A stretch of DNA of 60,614 nt. It comes from Syntrophomonadaceae bacterium (lineage in GTDB: Bacteria; Bacillota; DSM-12270; Thermacetogeniales; Thermacetogeniaceae). A model generated the notes under the pieces. The model ran no database searches. It had not been told where the DNA came from and saw only the letters and a list, made by a program, of their open reading frames with translations. The position numbers and the translations under genes are program-made. Below are positions 53,798-60,614 of this stretch, one piece after another. The stretch's first letter is position 1; each line of letters opens with the position of its first letter. The DNA is taken from positions 1 to 60,614 of the forward strand of contig DULK01000062.1 in NCBI GenBank assembly GCA_012840385.1, given 5' to 3'.

Positions 53798-53834
53798 ATG
53801 CATTAAATCGGGGATGAAAAAATTTTTTTAGAAT

Positions 53835-54365
53835 CTAAAATTCCGGTTCGATCAACCCGTAGTTTCCATCCTTGCGCCGGTAAAGCACGTTTACCTTTTC
53901 CGTTTCGGCGTTGCTGAAAACAAAAAAGTCATGGCCGAGCAGGTTCATCTGGAGAATGGCCTCTTCCACCGGCATGGGTTTGATAGCAAAATGCTTGGTG
54001 CGGACTACCACCGGCTCATCCTTCTTGTTCTCTTCCCCCATGTCGGCGATCAGATCCCTTAAGCCCTGGTTGCGGAACCGCCGGTACAGTTTGGTGCGAT
54101 GCTTTTCAACCTGCTTCTCGAGCTTCTCCACAACCTCATCGATAGCGGCATAGAGGTTCTCGGAGCTTTTCTCCTCCCCGCGCAGGATCATACCGTTGAT
54201 CGGAATCGTTACCTCTACCCCGTAGTTTTCCCGCTCCGCGTACACCGTTACCTGAGCTTCGTGGATGTGTTCCAAGTACCGGGTTAATTTTGTCAGCTTT
54301 TTCTCCACATAGTCTTTAAGCCCTTCCGTCACCTCGATATTCTTACCCCGGATTGCAATCTTCAA
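53835..54365 (-). CDS. hpf: Ribosome hibernation promoting factor, long form
   Basis: Long HPF joins 70S ribosomes into inactive 100S dimers in stationary phase. The 176-residue product has the N-terminal S30AE fold (KIAIRGKNIEVTEGLKDYVE, VTVYAERENYGVEVTIPING) and the C-terminal dimerisation domain (FAIKPMPVEEAILQMNLLGH, DFFVFSNAETEKVNVLYRRK). TTG 54365 gives the family start; it lies 11 bases behind AAAGGAG. A GTG four codons earlier is an alternative. Confidence 0.94.
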   Translation of the reverse strand: MKIAIRGKNIEVTEGLKDYVEKKLTKLTRYLEHIHEAQVTVYAERENYGVEVTIPINGMILRGEEKSSENLYAAIDEVVEKLEKQVEKHRTKLYRRFRNQGLRDLIADMGEENKKDEPVVVRTKHFAIKPMPVEEAILQMNLLGHDFFVFSNAETEKVNVLYRRKDGNYGLIEPEF

Positions 54366-54455
54366 GCAGACATCCACTCCTTTCGGGTTCTTTTTAGTAT
54401 TATTCCCTTTTTAGGGAAAAAATCCTTCACACAGGGAATGCCACTTAATAAAGGA

Positions 54456-54476
54456 ACCCCGGTATTGACCCGGGGT
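54456..54476 (-). terminator. Terminator of the cold-shock gene
   Basis: ACCCCGG and CCGGGGT pair; followed by TCCTTTATT on the minus strand. Confidence 0.7.
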
Positions 54477-54515
54477 CTCCCTTTCCGATACAGCAAAAAT
54501 CCAAGCAGAGATCTT

Positions 54516-54713
54516 CTATAATTTCACAACCTTTGAAGCCTGGGGTCCACGGGTGCCTTGAACGATTTCGAACTCTACCCGCTGGCCTTCCGCCAAGGTT
54601 TTGAAGCCCTCCTCCTGAATCGCTGAGTAGTGAACGAACACGTCTCCACCGCCATCGCATTCGATGAATCCGTATCCCTTCTCCTGATTGAACCACTTGA
54701 CTTTGCCCTGCAT
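54516..54713 (-). CDS. Cold-shock domain protein
   Basis: A 65-residue single cold-shock domain that binds single-stranded RNA/DNA. RNP1 is KGYGFIE and RNP2 is DVFVHYSAI, with [16 protein letters not shown] at the start. AGGAGG precedes the ATG. It is a monocistronic unit with a consensus promoter and a leader of about 77 nt, which may respond to temperature as in other csp genes. Confidence 0.95.
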   Translation of the reverse strand: MQGKVKWFNQEKGYGFIECDGGGDVFVHYSAIQEEGFKTLAEGQRVEFEIVQGTRGPQASKVVKL

Positions 54714-54796
54714 TACTAAGCATTCCTCCTAAAATTTGATCCTCACGAAAGCATGTCACCTTTTTCTACGATGACGGTGCAATCATGGGCAACTTC

Positions 54797-54825
54797 ATCA
54801 TAACACAGCGGGTATAACATGTCAA
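54797..54825 (-). promoter_or_regulatory. SigA promoter of the cold-shock gene
   Basis: TTGACA (54825-54820), 17-bp spacer, TATGAT (54802-54797). Confidence 0.8.
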
Positions 54826-54929
54826 TTTAATCTCCTATTTATCCTTCCATAACGGTTAAGATTCACTCCATTTCCACCCTGAAGCCGAGAGACGTCTTCC
54901 GAGGTGAGAAAAAAGCTAGATCATGCTGG

Positions 54930-55140
54930 CTGTCAGGATGTCGAAAAAAGTTTCCACGAAATAGCCATGAATGCCATTTTTCCTGTGGACAATGTGGATA
55001 AATCTGTTTATAACCTTCATTTTATTCAAAAATTGATGTGGATTAAATTGTGGACGGAGAAAAATATGTCAGAATAATAGCAGCAGGAAGTGAATATGTC
55101 GTCATGAATCGGGAAATACGTCGATCCCTGCTATTTTTTC
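54930..55140. other. DnaA-box cluster with adjacent foldback
   Basis: Four boxes in the same orientation occur within 74 bp: TGTGGACAA (54984-54992) directly joined to the perfect TGTGGATAA (54993-55001), then TGTGGATTA (55037-55045) and TGTGGACGG (55049-55057). The segment between them is AT-rich. A Spo0A-type box TGTCGAA lies at 54939-54945. To the right, AATAGCAG (55076-55083) and CTGCTATT (55128-55135) form a hairpin ending in TTTTTT on the plus strand. No gene is seen from 54830 to 55203. Confidence 0.6.
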
Positions 55141-55203
55141 TTATTCAGGAAACCGCATAACCCGGTCCAGCCACGACAGAGGCCCTTGTTTGCTCTGAGC
55201 CTG

Positions 55204-55599
55204 CTAAACCATCCCTCCGTTTTTCTTGATGATGCCGACCGCCTCTTCAACCCTCTCCTCCGAAGTAACCAGGGCAAGAAGGAAGGCCCTCCCCCCGGAT
55301 ACCCCGTAATCAATGTCTCCGTAGCCGCTGGCTGACGGATCTGCAGCGAGGAGCACCCGTCCCGAATCTCCCAGGTTTTCACCGGTACCATCCGAATAAA
55401 CGGTAAGCCCGGTTAGAGATGAGGCGTTATTAATCGGATTATTAAAGTGAGCGTCAGATTCTACGCCGTAGCGGGAAATCCGGTCGATCTGAATGTTTTG
55501 AAAACCTGCCTGCTTCAATTCCTCCGCAGCCTCCTGAGCCTTATTGGAAGTGGGGAAATAAGAAAGGATGCTTCTTTCTCCTGGTTCTAATTGCGGCAT
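55204..55599 (-). CDS. Hypothetical stress-protein-like protein
   Basis: A 131-residue soluble protein. The N-terminal half (LSYFPTSNKAQEAAEELKQA, GFQNIQIDRISRYG) has the alternating helix/strand pattern of YflT/general-stress-type domains, in which a stretch is repeated, and the C-terminal part (FLLALVTSEERVEEAVGIIK) is similar, flanking a Gly/Ser/Asp-rich loop. Family membership is a guess. ATG 55599 behind GGGTGGTG is preferred to an earlier start. Confidence 0.65.
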   Translation of the reverse strand: MPQLEPGERSILSYFPTSNKAQEAAEELKQAGFQNIQIDRISRYGVESDAHFNNPINNASSLTGLTVYSDGTGENLGDSGRVLLAADPSASGYGDIDYGVSGGRAFLLALVTSEERVEEAVGIIKKNGGMV

Positions 55600-55668
55600 T
55601 GCAACACCACCCGTCATTAAAGTAACGATATTCAATTTAACAGAAATTAACCGGGCGCACTAAGGAAA

Positions 55669-55692
55669 GGCACCGGCATGAACCCGGTGCCC
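55669..55692 (-). terminator. Terminator after the DUF3243 gene
   Basis: GGCACCGG and CCGGTGCC pair; TTTCCTT follows on the minus strand. Confidence 0.65.
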
Positions 55693-55795
55693 TGAGGGAA
55701 GGGTTGGTAACAAGCCAACTGTTGGTAATTTCCCTCAATTTAAGCACCCTCCGGTACTAGTCCCTCCTGAAGCGGGGAAAATGCTGCAAGAAACT

Positions 55796-56050
55796 CTAGT
55801 GAGCCCTTCTGGACTGGACGAGTTTCACCATCATGTTCGCCAGGGCCTGTTTTTCCTCTTGGGTGCCTGTTTCCCATAATGATTTGAGCAGTTTGTTCTC
55901 CGGCACATCGGGGTTTATATTTTTCGCCAAATAGTCTCCCAGCATCACCGCAGAATTCGTGATCTGCTCGCCGGACAAACCGGCCGCCTTTCCCTGAGCC
56001 AAAGCTGTTGATAAAGTGTCGAGCCACTGGTCAAATGATGTTATATCCAC
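55796..56050 (-). CDS. DUF3243 family protein
   Basis: An 84-residue soluble helical protein: MDITSFDQWLDTLSTALAQG, then LGDYLAKNINPDVPENKLLK and EKQALANMMVKLV match DUF3243 (Bacillus YmfJ type). The function of the family is unknown. GGAGGTATCC precedes the start. Confidence 0.85.
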   Translation of the reverse strand: MDITSFDQWLDTLSTALAQGKAAGLSGEQITNSAVMLGDYLAKNINPDVPENKLLKSLWETGTQEEKQALANMMVKLVQSRRAH

Positions 56051-56267
56051 AACGGATACCTCCTGTTTCGGTTTTTATTTTAGTTTTTGAAACAGAGGCC
56101 CTGGTTATGCAAAGAACTGCCCGGATACCGGCTGCCATTACAATATCCCTGTCCGAAGTATGGAAAATTTTTACTTCCAAAGAACAAATTTATATATTAT
56201 TACATAATACTGGAAGGAAAAGAAAAAACTATGAACAATAAACACTATCTTGCAAGGTGGGGACATC

Positions 56268-56531
56268 ATGATCAAATTCAAAAAGTCCTGTCGCTTTTTA
56301 TTGGGAAACGATGAGGTGAGGTGCGTCGCCGGCGAATACTACAACGACCCGTGCTGCACTTGCTGTTACGAAGACGGCCGGGAAGACATGTACATCCCGG
56401 AAAAGCGGCTGATCTGTCCGGTCTGCGGAAACGGAAAGGACCCGGGCACCCTGATCTGCAGCGGCTGCCAGCTTGAGGCCCTGTGGTGGCTCGGATGGCT
56501 GGGTGCCCTGAAAGCGGAACTGGATTCTTAA
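56268..56531 (+). CDS. Small Cys-rich (zinc-ribbon-like) protein
   Basis: An 87-residue protein with eleven Cys. CCTCC near residue 32 and a CPVC...CSGC pair near residues 53-70 look like a zinc ribbon, and the end is Trp/Leu-rich (LEALWWLGWLGALKAEL). ATG 56268 lies behind AAGGTGGGG. It is read on the plus strand, opposite the DUF3243 gene, and followed 54 bp later by an amidohydrolase-like gene. I do not recognise the family. Confidence 0.65.
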   Translation: MIKFKKSCRFLLGNDEVRCVAGEYYNDPCCTCCYEDGREDMYIPEKRLICPVCGNGKDPGTLICSGCQLEALWWLGWLGALKAELDS

Positions 56532-56585
56532 GAAGAAGGGATAATGCCACCCCGCAGCAAAGTATAAAGTGAGGGGGATTAACAC

Positions 56586-57269
56586 ATGCTGCGGGTTGAC
56601 AGGCAGTTGTTTTACCGGGCCGGGCGCTGCCCGGGAATTGTTGTGGCCGCGCCGCACCACGGGATAGTCGAAGGATCAGACTGCTACACAAAAGAGGTGG
56701 CCGAACTGCTGGCCGACCGGCTGGGGGCAGCCCTCGTGGTGGCGGAAAACCTCCGGCCGCTGGTGGATCTCAACAAACAGCCGGAACTTGCTGCCAGTCC
56801 GGCCCTGCAATACCTCTGCCGCACCTATCAGGAATACGCCCTGGCCCCCCAGGTGGGGCTTTTCCTGGAAATCCACAGCCACATCAACGGTTATTACGAT
56901 CTGGAGCTGTCCTGCGGCTTTCCTTTCGATCATTTCTCCCCCTTCGACGGCGAATTCGAACAAAAACTGGCGTCCCTGCGCCGGCAACTCCGGAGAGAAA
57001 TCATGCAGAACTGGTCGGGGGACCTTCCCCTTCCGGCGCCAACCCTGGGAGTCTACCCCTTTGACCGGGACGTCTATATGAAGGCAACCAAAACCTACCT
57101 TTTTCAGCGGATCAGGGAACTGCAGCGGAGAGGCAGAAGGATCTTCGGCCTCCACATCGAGATCTTTCGCGACTACAAGATAGATGACCCCTCATCCCCC
57201 ATCTATGCCTGCCAGGAAACCCTGGTAACCGCCCTTGAAATGAGCATCAAGGCCGCCTTTACCGGTTAG
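56586..57269 (+). CDS. N-formylglutamate amidohydrolase-like protein
   Basis: A 227-residue cytoplasmic protein. VVAAPHHGIVEGSDCYTKEV, VAENLRPLVDLNKQPE and LFLEIHSHINGYYDLELS resemble the metal and substrate motifs of the FGase/PGA-hydrolase fold (His in HHG, Glu, His in HSH). It probably hydrolyses an amide bond in a small acidic substrate, but which one is unclear. GAGGGGG precedes the ATG. Confidence 0.6.
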   Translation: MLRVDRQLFYRAGRCPGIVVAAPHHGIVEGSDCYTKEVAELLADRLGAALVVAENLRPLVDLNKQPELAASPALQYLCRTYQEYALAPQVGLFLEIHSHINGYYDLELSCGFPFDHFSPFDGEFEQKLASLRRQLRREIMQNWSGDLPLPAPTLGVYPFDRDVYMKATKTYLFQRIRELQRRGRRIFGLHIEIFRDYKIDDPSSPIYACQETLVTALEMSIKAAFTG

Positions 57270-57406
57270 CCTGTCTTGCGCCGGCGAATTTGAAAAAGGC
57301 GTCTGCCCTCTCCTGCCGGGCAATCCCGGCGTGCCCGCTTTCCGCATTTAGGGGAGCCTTCCGAAAAATCGGGATTTTTAACAAAAATGCGGACGGCCAC
57401 GGGGCG

Positions 57407-57426
57407 GGAAACGGCAGCCGTTTTCC
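57407..57426. terminator. Terminator between convergent genes
   Basis: GGAAACGG and CCGTTTTCC form a tight hairpin between the amidohydrolase-like gene and the convergent 63-residue gene. Confidence 0.55.
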
Positions 57427-57432
57427 TTTCAG

Positions 57433-57624
57433 CTACGTCTCTATTTTCTTTTCAAGCAGGGGGGTGTTGATTCCCAGCCGTTTCAGTATGTATTCATAAA
57501 TCGTTGCAAGGTCGTCGTAGGGAAGTTCAAGGGCAACCCTGATCGCATCCGGCTTCTTCTTTGATTCCGTGGCTTCCAAATCCTTATCCGGCACCTGTTC
57601 TTCGATTTTCAATACCACTTTCAC
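57433..57624 (-). CDS. Small hypothetical protein
   Basis: A 63-residue acidic/charged protein (KVVLKIEEQVPDKDLEATES, then IRVALELPYDDLATIYEYIL). The GTG start lies 9 bases behind GGGGGAG. It is divergent from dinB. No family recognised. Confidence 0.6.
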   Translation of the reverse strand: MKVVLKIEEQVPDKDLEATESKKKPDAIRVALELPYDDLATIYEYILKRLGINTPLLEKKIET

Positions 57625-57732
57625 TTCTGCATTCTCCCCCTTTCATTTTGATTCTCCTCATTCACCCACCCGAAGACCCTTAGCCAAAAGACTTAAGCAA
57701 GAAATGTGCCACCCACCGGCGTTCGGCCCGGC

Positions 57733-57761
57733 TTTACAGGAACATATGTTCCCTTTATAAT
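57733..57761 (+). promoter_or_regulatory. dinB promoter
   Basis: TTTACA (57733-57738), 17-bp spacer, TATAAT (57756-57761). The first LexA box lies inside the spacer. Confidence 0.75.
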
Positions 57762-57783
57762 AAGGGTACCAGTACATATGTTC
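57740..57783. promoter_or_regulatory. Two LexA (DinR) boxes at dinB
   Basis: GAACATATGTTC (57740-57751) is a perfect DinR-type palindrome. GTACATATGTTC (57772-57783) is a one-mismatch copy 20 bp downstream of it. Together they cover the -10 region and transcript start, so dinB should be repressed until DNA damage. Confidence 0.85.
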
Positions 57784-57793
57784 GGTGATCTTA

Positions 57794-58981
57794 ATGGAGC
57801 GAACCATACTCCTTGCAGACATGAACTCCTTTTTCGCCAGCGTCCACCAGGCAGTTGATCCCGCTCTCAGGGGAAAGCCTGTGATCGTGGCCGGAGACCC
57901 GGAAAAGAGGCACGGCATCGTTCTGGCCGCAAGCTACGAGGCCAAACACAGGGGCATTAAAACGGGAATGGCGGTTTGGGAAGCGCGCCGGGCTTGCCCG
58001 AACGGGATCTTTATCAAGCCCCAATATCACCTCTATGTCGACTTTTCAACCCGGATCCTCGAGATCATGCGCGACTTCACCCCCCTGGTGGAGCCCTTCT
58101 CCATCGACGAGGCCTTTCTTGACGTCTCCGGTTCCCTGAAGCTTTTCGGGCCCCCCTTGGAAATCGCCCGGAAGCTGAAAAGAAGGATCCGGGAGGAAGT
58201 AGGGGTAACCTGCAGCGTCGGGATCGGGCCGAACAAACTGCTGGCCAAAATGGCCGCCGGTTTGCAGAAGCCCGACGGGCTCGTGGTGCTCCGCAAGGAA
58301 GATATCCCCATCCTCATCTGGCCGCTCCCCGTCAGGGAACTCTTCGGAGTGGGCACCGCCTACGAAAAACACCTGAAAAAGCTCAACATCCATACCATCG
58401 GGGATCTGGCGAAATACCCACCGGACCTTCTCCGGCGCAAGTTCGGGATCTACGGAGCAGTGCTGTGGCACTTTGCCAACGGGATGGACTCCAGCCGGGT
58501 CGACCCGGACAGCCTGAACAGCTTTAAAAGCATGGGGCAGCAGATCACCCTCCCCCGCGATTACAGGGGAAGCGAGATCAAAACTGTCATACTGGAACTC
58601 TCGGACCTGGTCGCCTACCGGGTCAGAACCGGCGGGTACAAAGGGAAAACCGTGGTTCTAACCCTGAGGGACACCAGACTTGACTGGCTCTCCCGGAGGT
58701 ACACACTGCCCGAATACACCGACCTCGCCTCCGACATTTCCCGGGCCGCCCTGCACCTCCTGGACCGGCACTGGTTTCCCGGCAGCCCGGTTCGCCTCGT
58801 GGGGGTAACCCTTACCCACCTGATACCAAACAGGCTGGAGCAGATGAACCTCTTCGGAGAAAAGGAAAAATTCAAAAGGGTAGAAAGGGCGTGTGACTAT
58901 ATCAGGGACAGGTACGGAAAAGGGGCGATTCTCCGGGCGGTTTCCCTGATCAACGGGAGGCTTGAATTCGTCAGAAGCTAG
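57794..58981 (+). CDS. dinB: DNA polymerase IV (Y-family)
   Basis: Translesion polymerase. The 395-residue product has the palm Asp in LLADMNSFFASVHQ, the catalytic SIDEAFLDVSG, VTCSVGIGPNKLLAKMAAGL, a thumb helix-hairpin-helix (LPVRELFGVGTAYEKHLKKL) and a C-terminal little-finger domain. QMNLFG near residue 355 resembles the beta-clamp binding motif QxxLF. ATG 57794 is preferred over a GTG three codons earlier. SOS control is shown by the two LexA boxes. Confidence 0.95.
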   Translation: MERTILLADMNSFFASVHQAVDPALRGKPVIVAGDPEKRHGIVLAASYEAKHRGIKTGMAVWEARRACPNGIFIKPQYHLYVDFSTRILEIMRDFTPLVEPFSIDEAFLDVSGSLKLFGPPLEIARKLKRRIREEVGVTCSVGIGPNKLLAKMAAGLQKPDGLVVLRKEDIPILIWPLPVRELFGVGTAYEKHLKKLNIHTIGDLAKYPPDLLRRKFGIYGAVLWHFANGMDSSRVDPDSLNSFKSMGQQITLPRDYRGSEIKTVILELSDLVAYRVRTGGYKGKTVVLTLRDTRLDWLSRRYTLPEYTDLASDISRAALHLLDRHWFPGSPVRLVGVTLTHLIPNRLEQMNLFGEKEKFKRVERACDYIRDRYGKGAILRAVSLINGRLEFVRS

Positions 58982-59055
58982 CGCCATAAATTCCATCTGC
59001 GGGATCAACTGCCTGACAAGGGAAAACCGGAGTCAATTACTTTTTCAGGGCATCC

Positions 59056-59403
59056 CTAAACGTCCCCTTCTTCCGGCACGATGCAGATGATAACAAAGTC
59101 CTGCTTGCCACGGTTTTTGAACTGGTGCTCCGCTCCCCCGGGGATATAGGCCACATGACCGGCTTCAACCTCGTAATCTTTCCCCTCAAGAAACAGGGTG
59201 CCGGTGCCGCCGACCACGTAGTTGATGTGCGGCCAGGGGTGTGAGTGCCGGGGAGTGTTTCCGCCTTCGGCCAGGGTGAACAGCCGCATGACCCAGCCAT
59301 CCCAGCCCTGGGCGGGCCCCACCAGGCTCCGCTTGACCGCGTTATTGGCTCCCGGCGCCGCTACCTTTACGGCCTTAATGTTTTTCACGCTTTCGACAAA
59401 CAT
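59056..59403 (-). CDS. Cupin domain protein
   Basis: A 115-residue single cupin. The metal-binding motif is GNTPRHSHPWPHINYVVGG (three His) followed by a second motif GHVAYIPGGAEHQFKN. It may be a small-molecule binding or isomerase protein. GAGGAGG lies 9 bases before ATG 59403. The substrate is unknown. Confidence 0.85.
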   Translation of the reverse strand: MFVESVKNIKAVKVAAPGANNAVKRSLVGPAQGWDGWVMRLFTLAEGGNTPRHSHPWPHINYVVGGTGTLFLEGKDYEVEAGHVAYIPGGAEHQFKNRGKQDFVIICIVPEEGDV

Positions 59404-59580
59404 AAGCCTGTACCTCCTCATACCGTTTCCATTTTGGATTCCTTTGATGTTTTATACACAGTTTATGTTCACTTCTCCATACCCTAACAAAACAGCCCAT
59501 CCCTTCTTCAGAATCCTCTAGGGCTGAAATGCCCGGAAAGGTGCTTTGGTCGAAGAAGAGTGGCGGTAGTGCACTTGATG

Positions 59581-60393
59581 CTATCCTTTGATTGGGGCAT
59601 TTGAATTTTGCTGCAGCCTGATTCGTTCGCTTTCGATCATGCTTCTCAGTTCACTTAAGCGATGAAACTGAATTTCAAAACCGGAGCGCGCTTCGCCGAT
59701 CAGGTATATGTCCGAAAATCCGGCAAGCTCCCGGGCAATTTCCCCAAAATCGATGTTCCCCATCCCCGGTGGATAGTGGCTGTCGTTTACTCCGTCGTTG
59801 TCGGTCACGTGAAAGTAGCATCCCTTCACCTTGCCGACCCATTCCACCGGTTTGAAGGGAGACAGGCAGTTGCAGTGCCCCAGGTCCAGGCAGCTGCCGA
59901 AGTAAGGGCTGCCGAGGCCGGAGAACAGTCTGGCAAAGGTTTCCGGCCGCTGGTCGTGGCAGTTTTCAAGCAGCACGGTCACCCCGCTGCCCCTGATCTT
60001 TTCGAGAAATCCCGCCCAGAACTTCATGTTTTCTTCGAGCCAGAAATGATCATAACCCGAATAACCGGAGCTGCGGTCATAGAAGGAATGAATCACCATT
60101 TTTTTCGCCCCGAGCTTTTCAGCGGCCGCCACCCCCTGCAGGTACCTGAACTCGGCCACCTCTTTTACCCTCTGATCTATACTCGTGGGCACCAGGTTCA
60201 GATAAGGGCCGTGGATGGTAATCTCACCGGAAAACCCCTCCAGCATCCTTTTGTAATCTTCGATAACAGCCGGGTTTTCCAGGTTATCGGGCATGATAAA
60301 ATCCTGCAGTTCCAGGACATCGAAACTGGCCACACAGTAATCCCAGTTTTCCAGAAACCTTTCCTTATAAGCGCCTACCCCGAGCCTCACCAT
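59581..60393 (-). CDS. Sugar phosphate isomerase/epimerase-like TIM-barrel protein
   Basis: A 270-residue xylose-isomerase-like barrel (AP endonuclease 2 superfamily). GEITIHGPYLNLVP, AKKMVIHSFYDRS, VTVLLENCHDQRPETF, GSCLDLGHCN, CYFHVTDNDGVNDSHYPPGM and LIGEARSGFEIQF carry the expected metal ligands (Glu, Asp, His). The function could be sugar isomerisation; the substrate cannot be read. It is followed by the edge repeat. Confidence 0.8.
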   Translation of the reverse strand: MVRLGVGAYKERFLENWDYCVASFDVLELQDFIMPDNLENPAVIEDYKRMLEGFSGEITIHGPYLNLVPTSIDQRVKEVAEFRYLQGVAAAEKLGAKKMVIHSFYDRSSGYSGYDHFWLEENMKFWAGFLEKIRGSGVTVLLENCHDQRPETFARLFSGLGSPYFGSCLDLGHCNCLSPFKPVEWVGKVKGCYFHVTDNDGVNDSHYPPGMGNIDFGEIARELAGFSDIYLIGEARSGFEIQFHRLSELRSMIESERIRLQQNSNAPIKG

Positions 60394-60498
60394 TTGCCTG
60401 CAGACGTGTCCTTTCCGTGCTCCGCACTTATTCCGACGGTTTACACCATGATCATTTCAGTGAAGCACCCGAAAATTCCTGCCCTGTAAATACGTTCT

Positions 60499-60614
60499 GG
60501 TTATCCTTGCAGGCGCAGCGACCTACGGAGGTTGTTACTCGCCCTTGACGAAGGAGCAGCTAACGGCAGCCGAACTGACCCCGCACTCAAAGGAAATTTT
60601 GTCCTTTAATGTTC
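60499..60614. repeat. Second copy of the 21-kb repeat module (cut by window edge)
   Basis: GGTTATCCTTGCAG (60499-60512) also starts the element at 20768. Next, 60516-60573 matches 21041-21098 with one substitution and two single-base indels (AGCGACCTACGGAGGTTGTT, CGCCCTTGACG, CAGCTAACGGCAGCCGAA). The following bases diverge. The full element probably continues outside the window. Confidence 0.8.

Overview
The window looks like a chromosome segment of an anaerobic Gram-positive bacterium of the Clostridia, most like the Peptococcaceae / Thermacetogenium group. This is inferred from gene content and order, not from a marker gene search. Pointers are strong AGGAGG-type ribosome binding sites with many TTG and GTG starts, DinR-type LexA boxes, a rapZ-yvcK-whiA cluster, an AgrB/AgrD pair, a transketolase split into two genes, and IS remnants of Peptococcaceae type. 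Nearly everything from 8.9 to 54.7 kb is read from the minus strand.

Layout. (1) 0.3-8.7 kb is an accessory, visibly AT-rich stretch between two broken insertion sequences. It holds a small sigma factor, a decayed small ORF, a 1,326-residue multidomain protein (eight SH3-like repeats, an M14 carboxypeptidase, a peptidoglycan-binding domain, a beta-trefoil and a type-44 polymorphic-toxin-like C-terminus) and a convergent DUF5050 lipoprotein. (2) 8.9-17 kb is a glycolytic operon, gap-pgk-tpiA-gpmI-eno-secG, behind rpoN. (3) 17-31 kb holds rapZ-yvcK-whiA-DUF502, a sugar-phosphate group (pgi/pmi, ROK glucokinase, HAD phosphatase) and uvrB-uvrA-uvrC. A repeat-containing foldback of about 550 bp lies between rapZ and pgi. 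(4) 31.6 kb has a single tRNA gene with its own promoter and terminator. It is shaped like tRNA-Sec but carries a Cys anticodon and U73. (5) 31.8-44.8 kb has a PRK06851-like protein, a MinJ-like PDZ protein, ctpA, then an inserted signalling block, then envC-ftsX-ftsE. The block contains a TIM-barrel hydrolase-like protein, a membrane sensor with a DNA-binding tail, a hybrid histidine kinase, agrD, agrB and a stand-alone sensor-like membrane protein. (6) 45-54.7 kb has split transketolase, YitT, DUF2993, prfB with its +1 frameshift, an HD/GGDEF protein, secA, hpf and a cold-shock gene. (7) 54.7-60.6 kb has a DnaA-box cluster, small stress or hypothetical genes, SOS-controlled dinB, a cupin, a sugar isomerase-like protein and a second copy of the repeat at the edge.

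How the genes fit together. The core serves glycolysis/gluconeogenesis with its regulators, envelope growth and division (FtsEX-EnvC, CtpA, MinJ-like), Sec export (SecA, SecG) and excision repair. The accessory parts are a possible toxin/lysin island and a peptide quorum-sensing island. The most unusual items are the selC-shaped tRNA-Cys, the structured repeat, the toxin-like megaprotein, the agr block in which agrB lacks a normal start codon, and the DnaA-box cluster far from dnaA.
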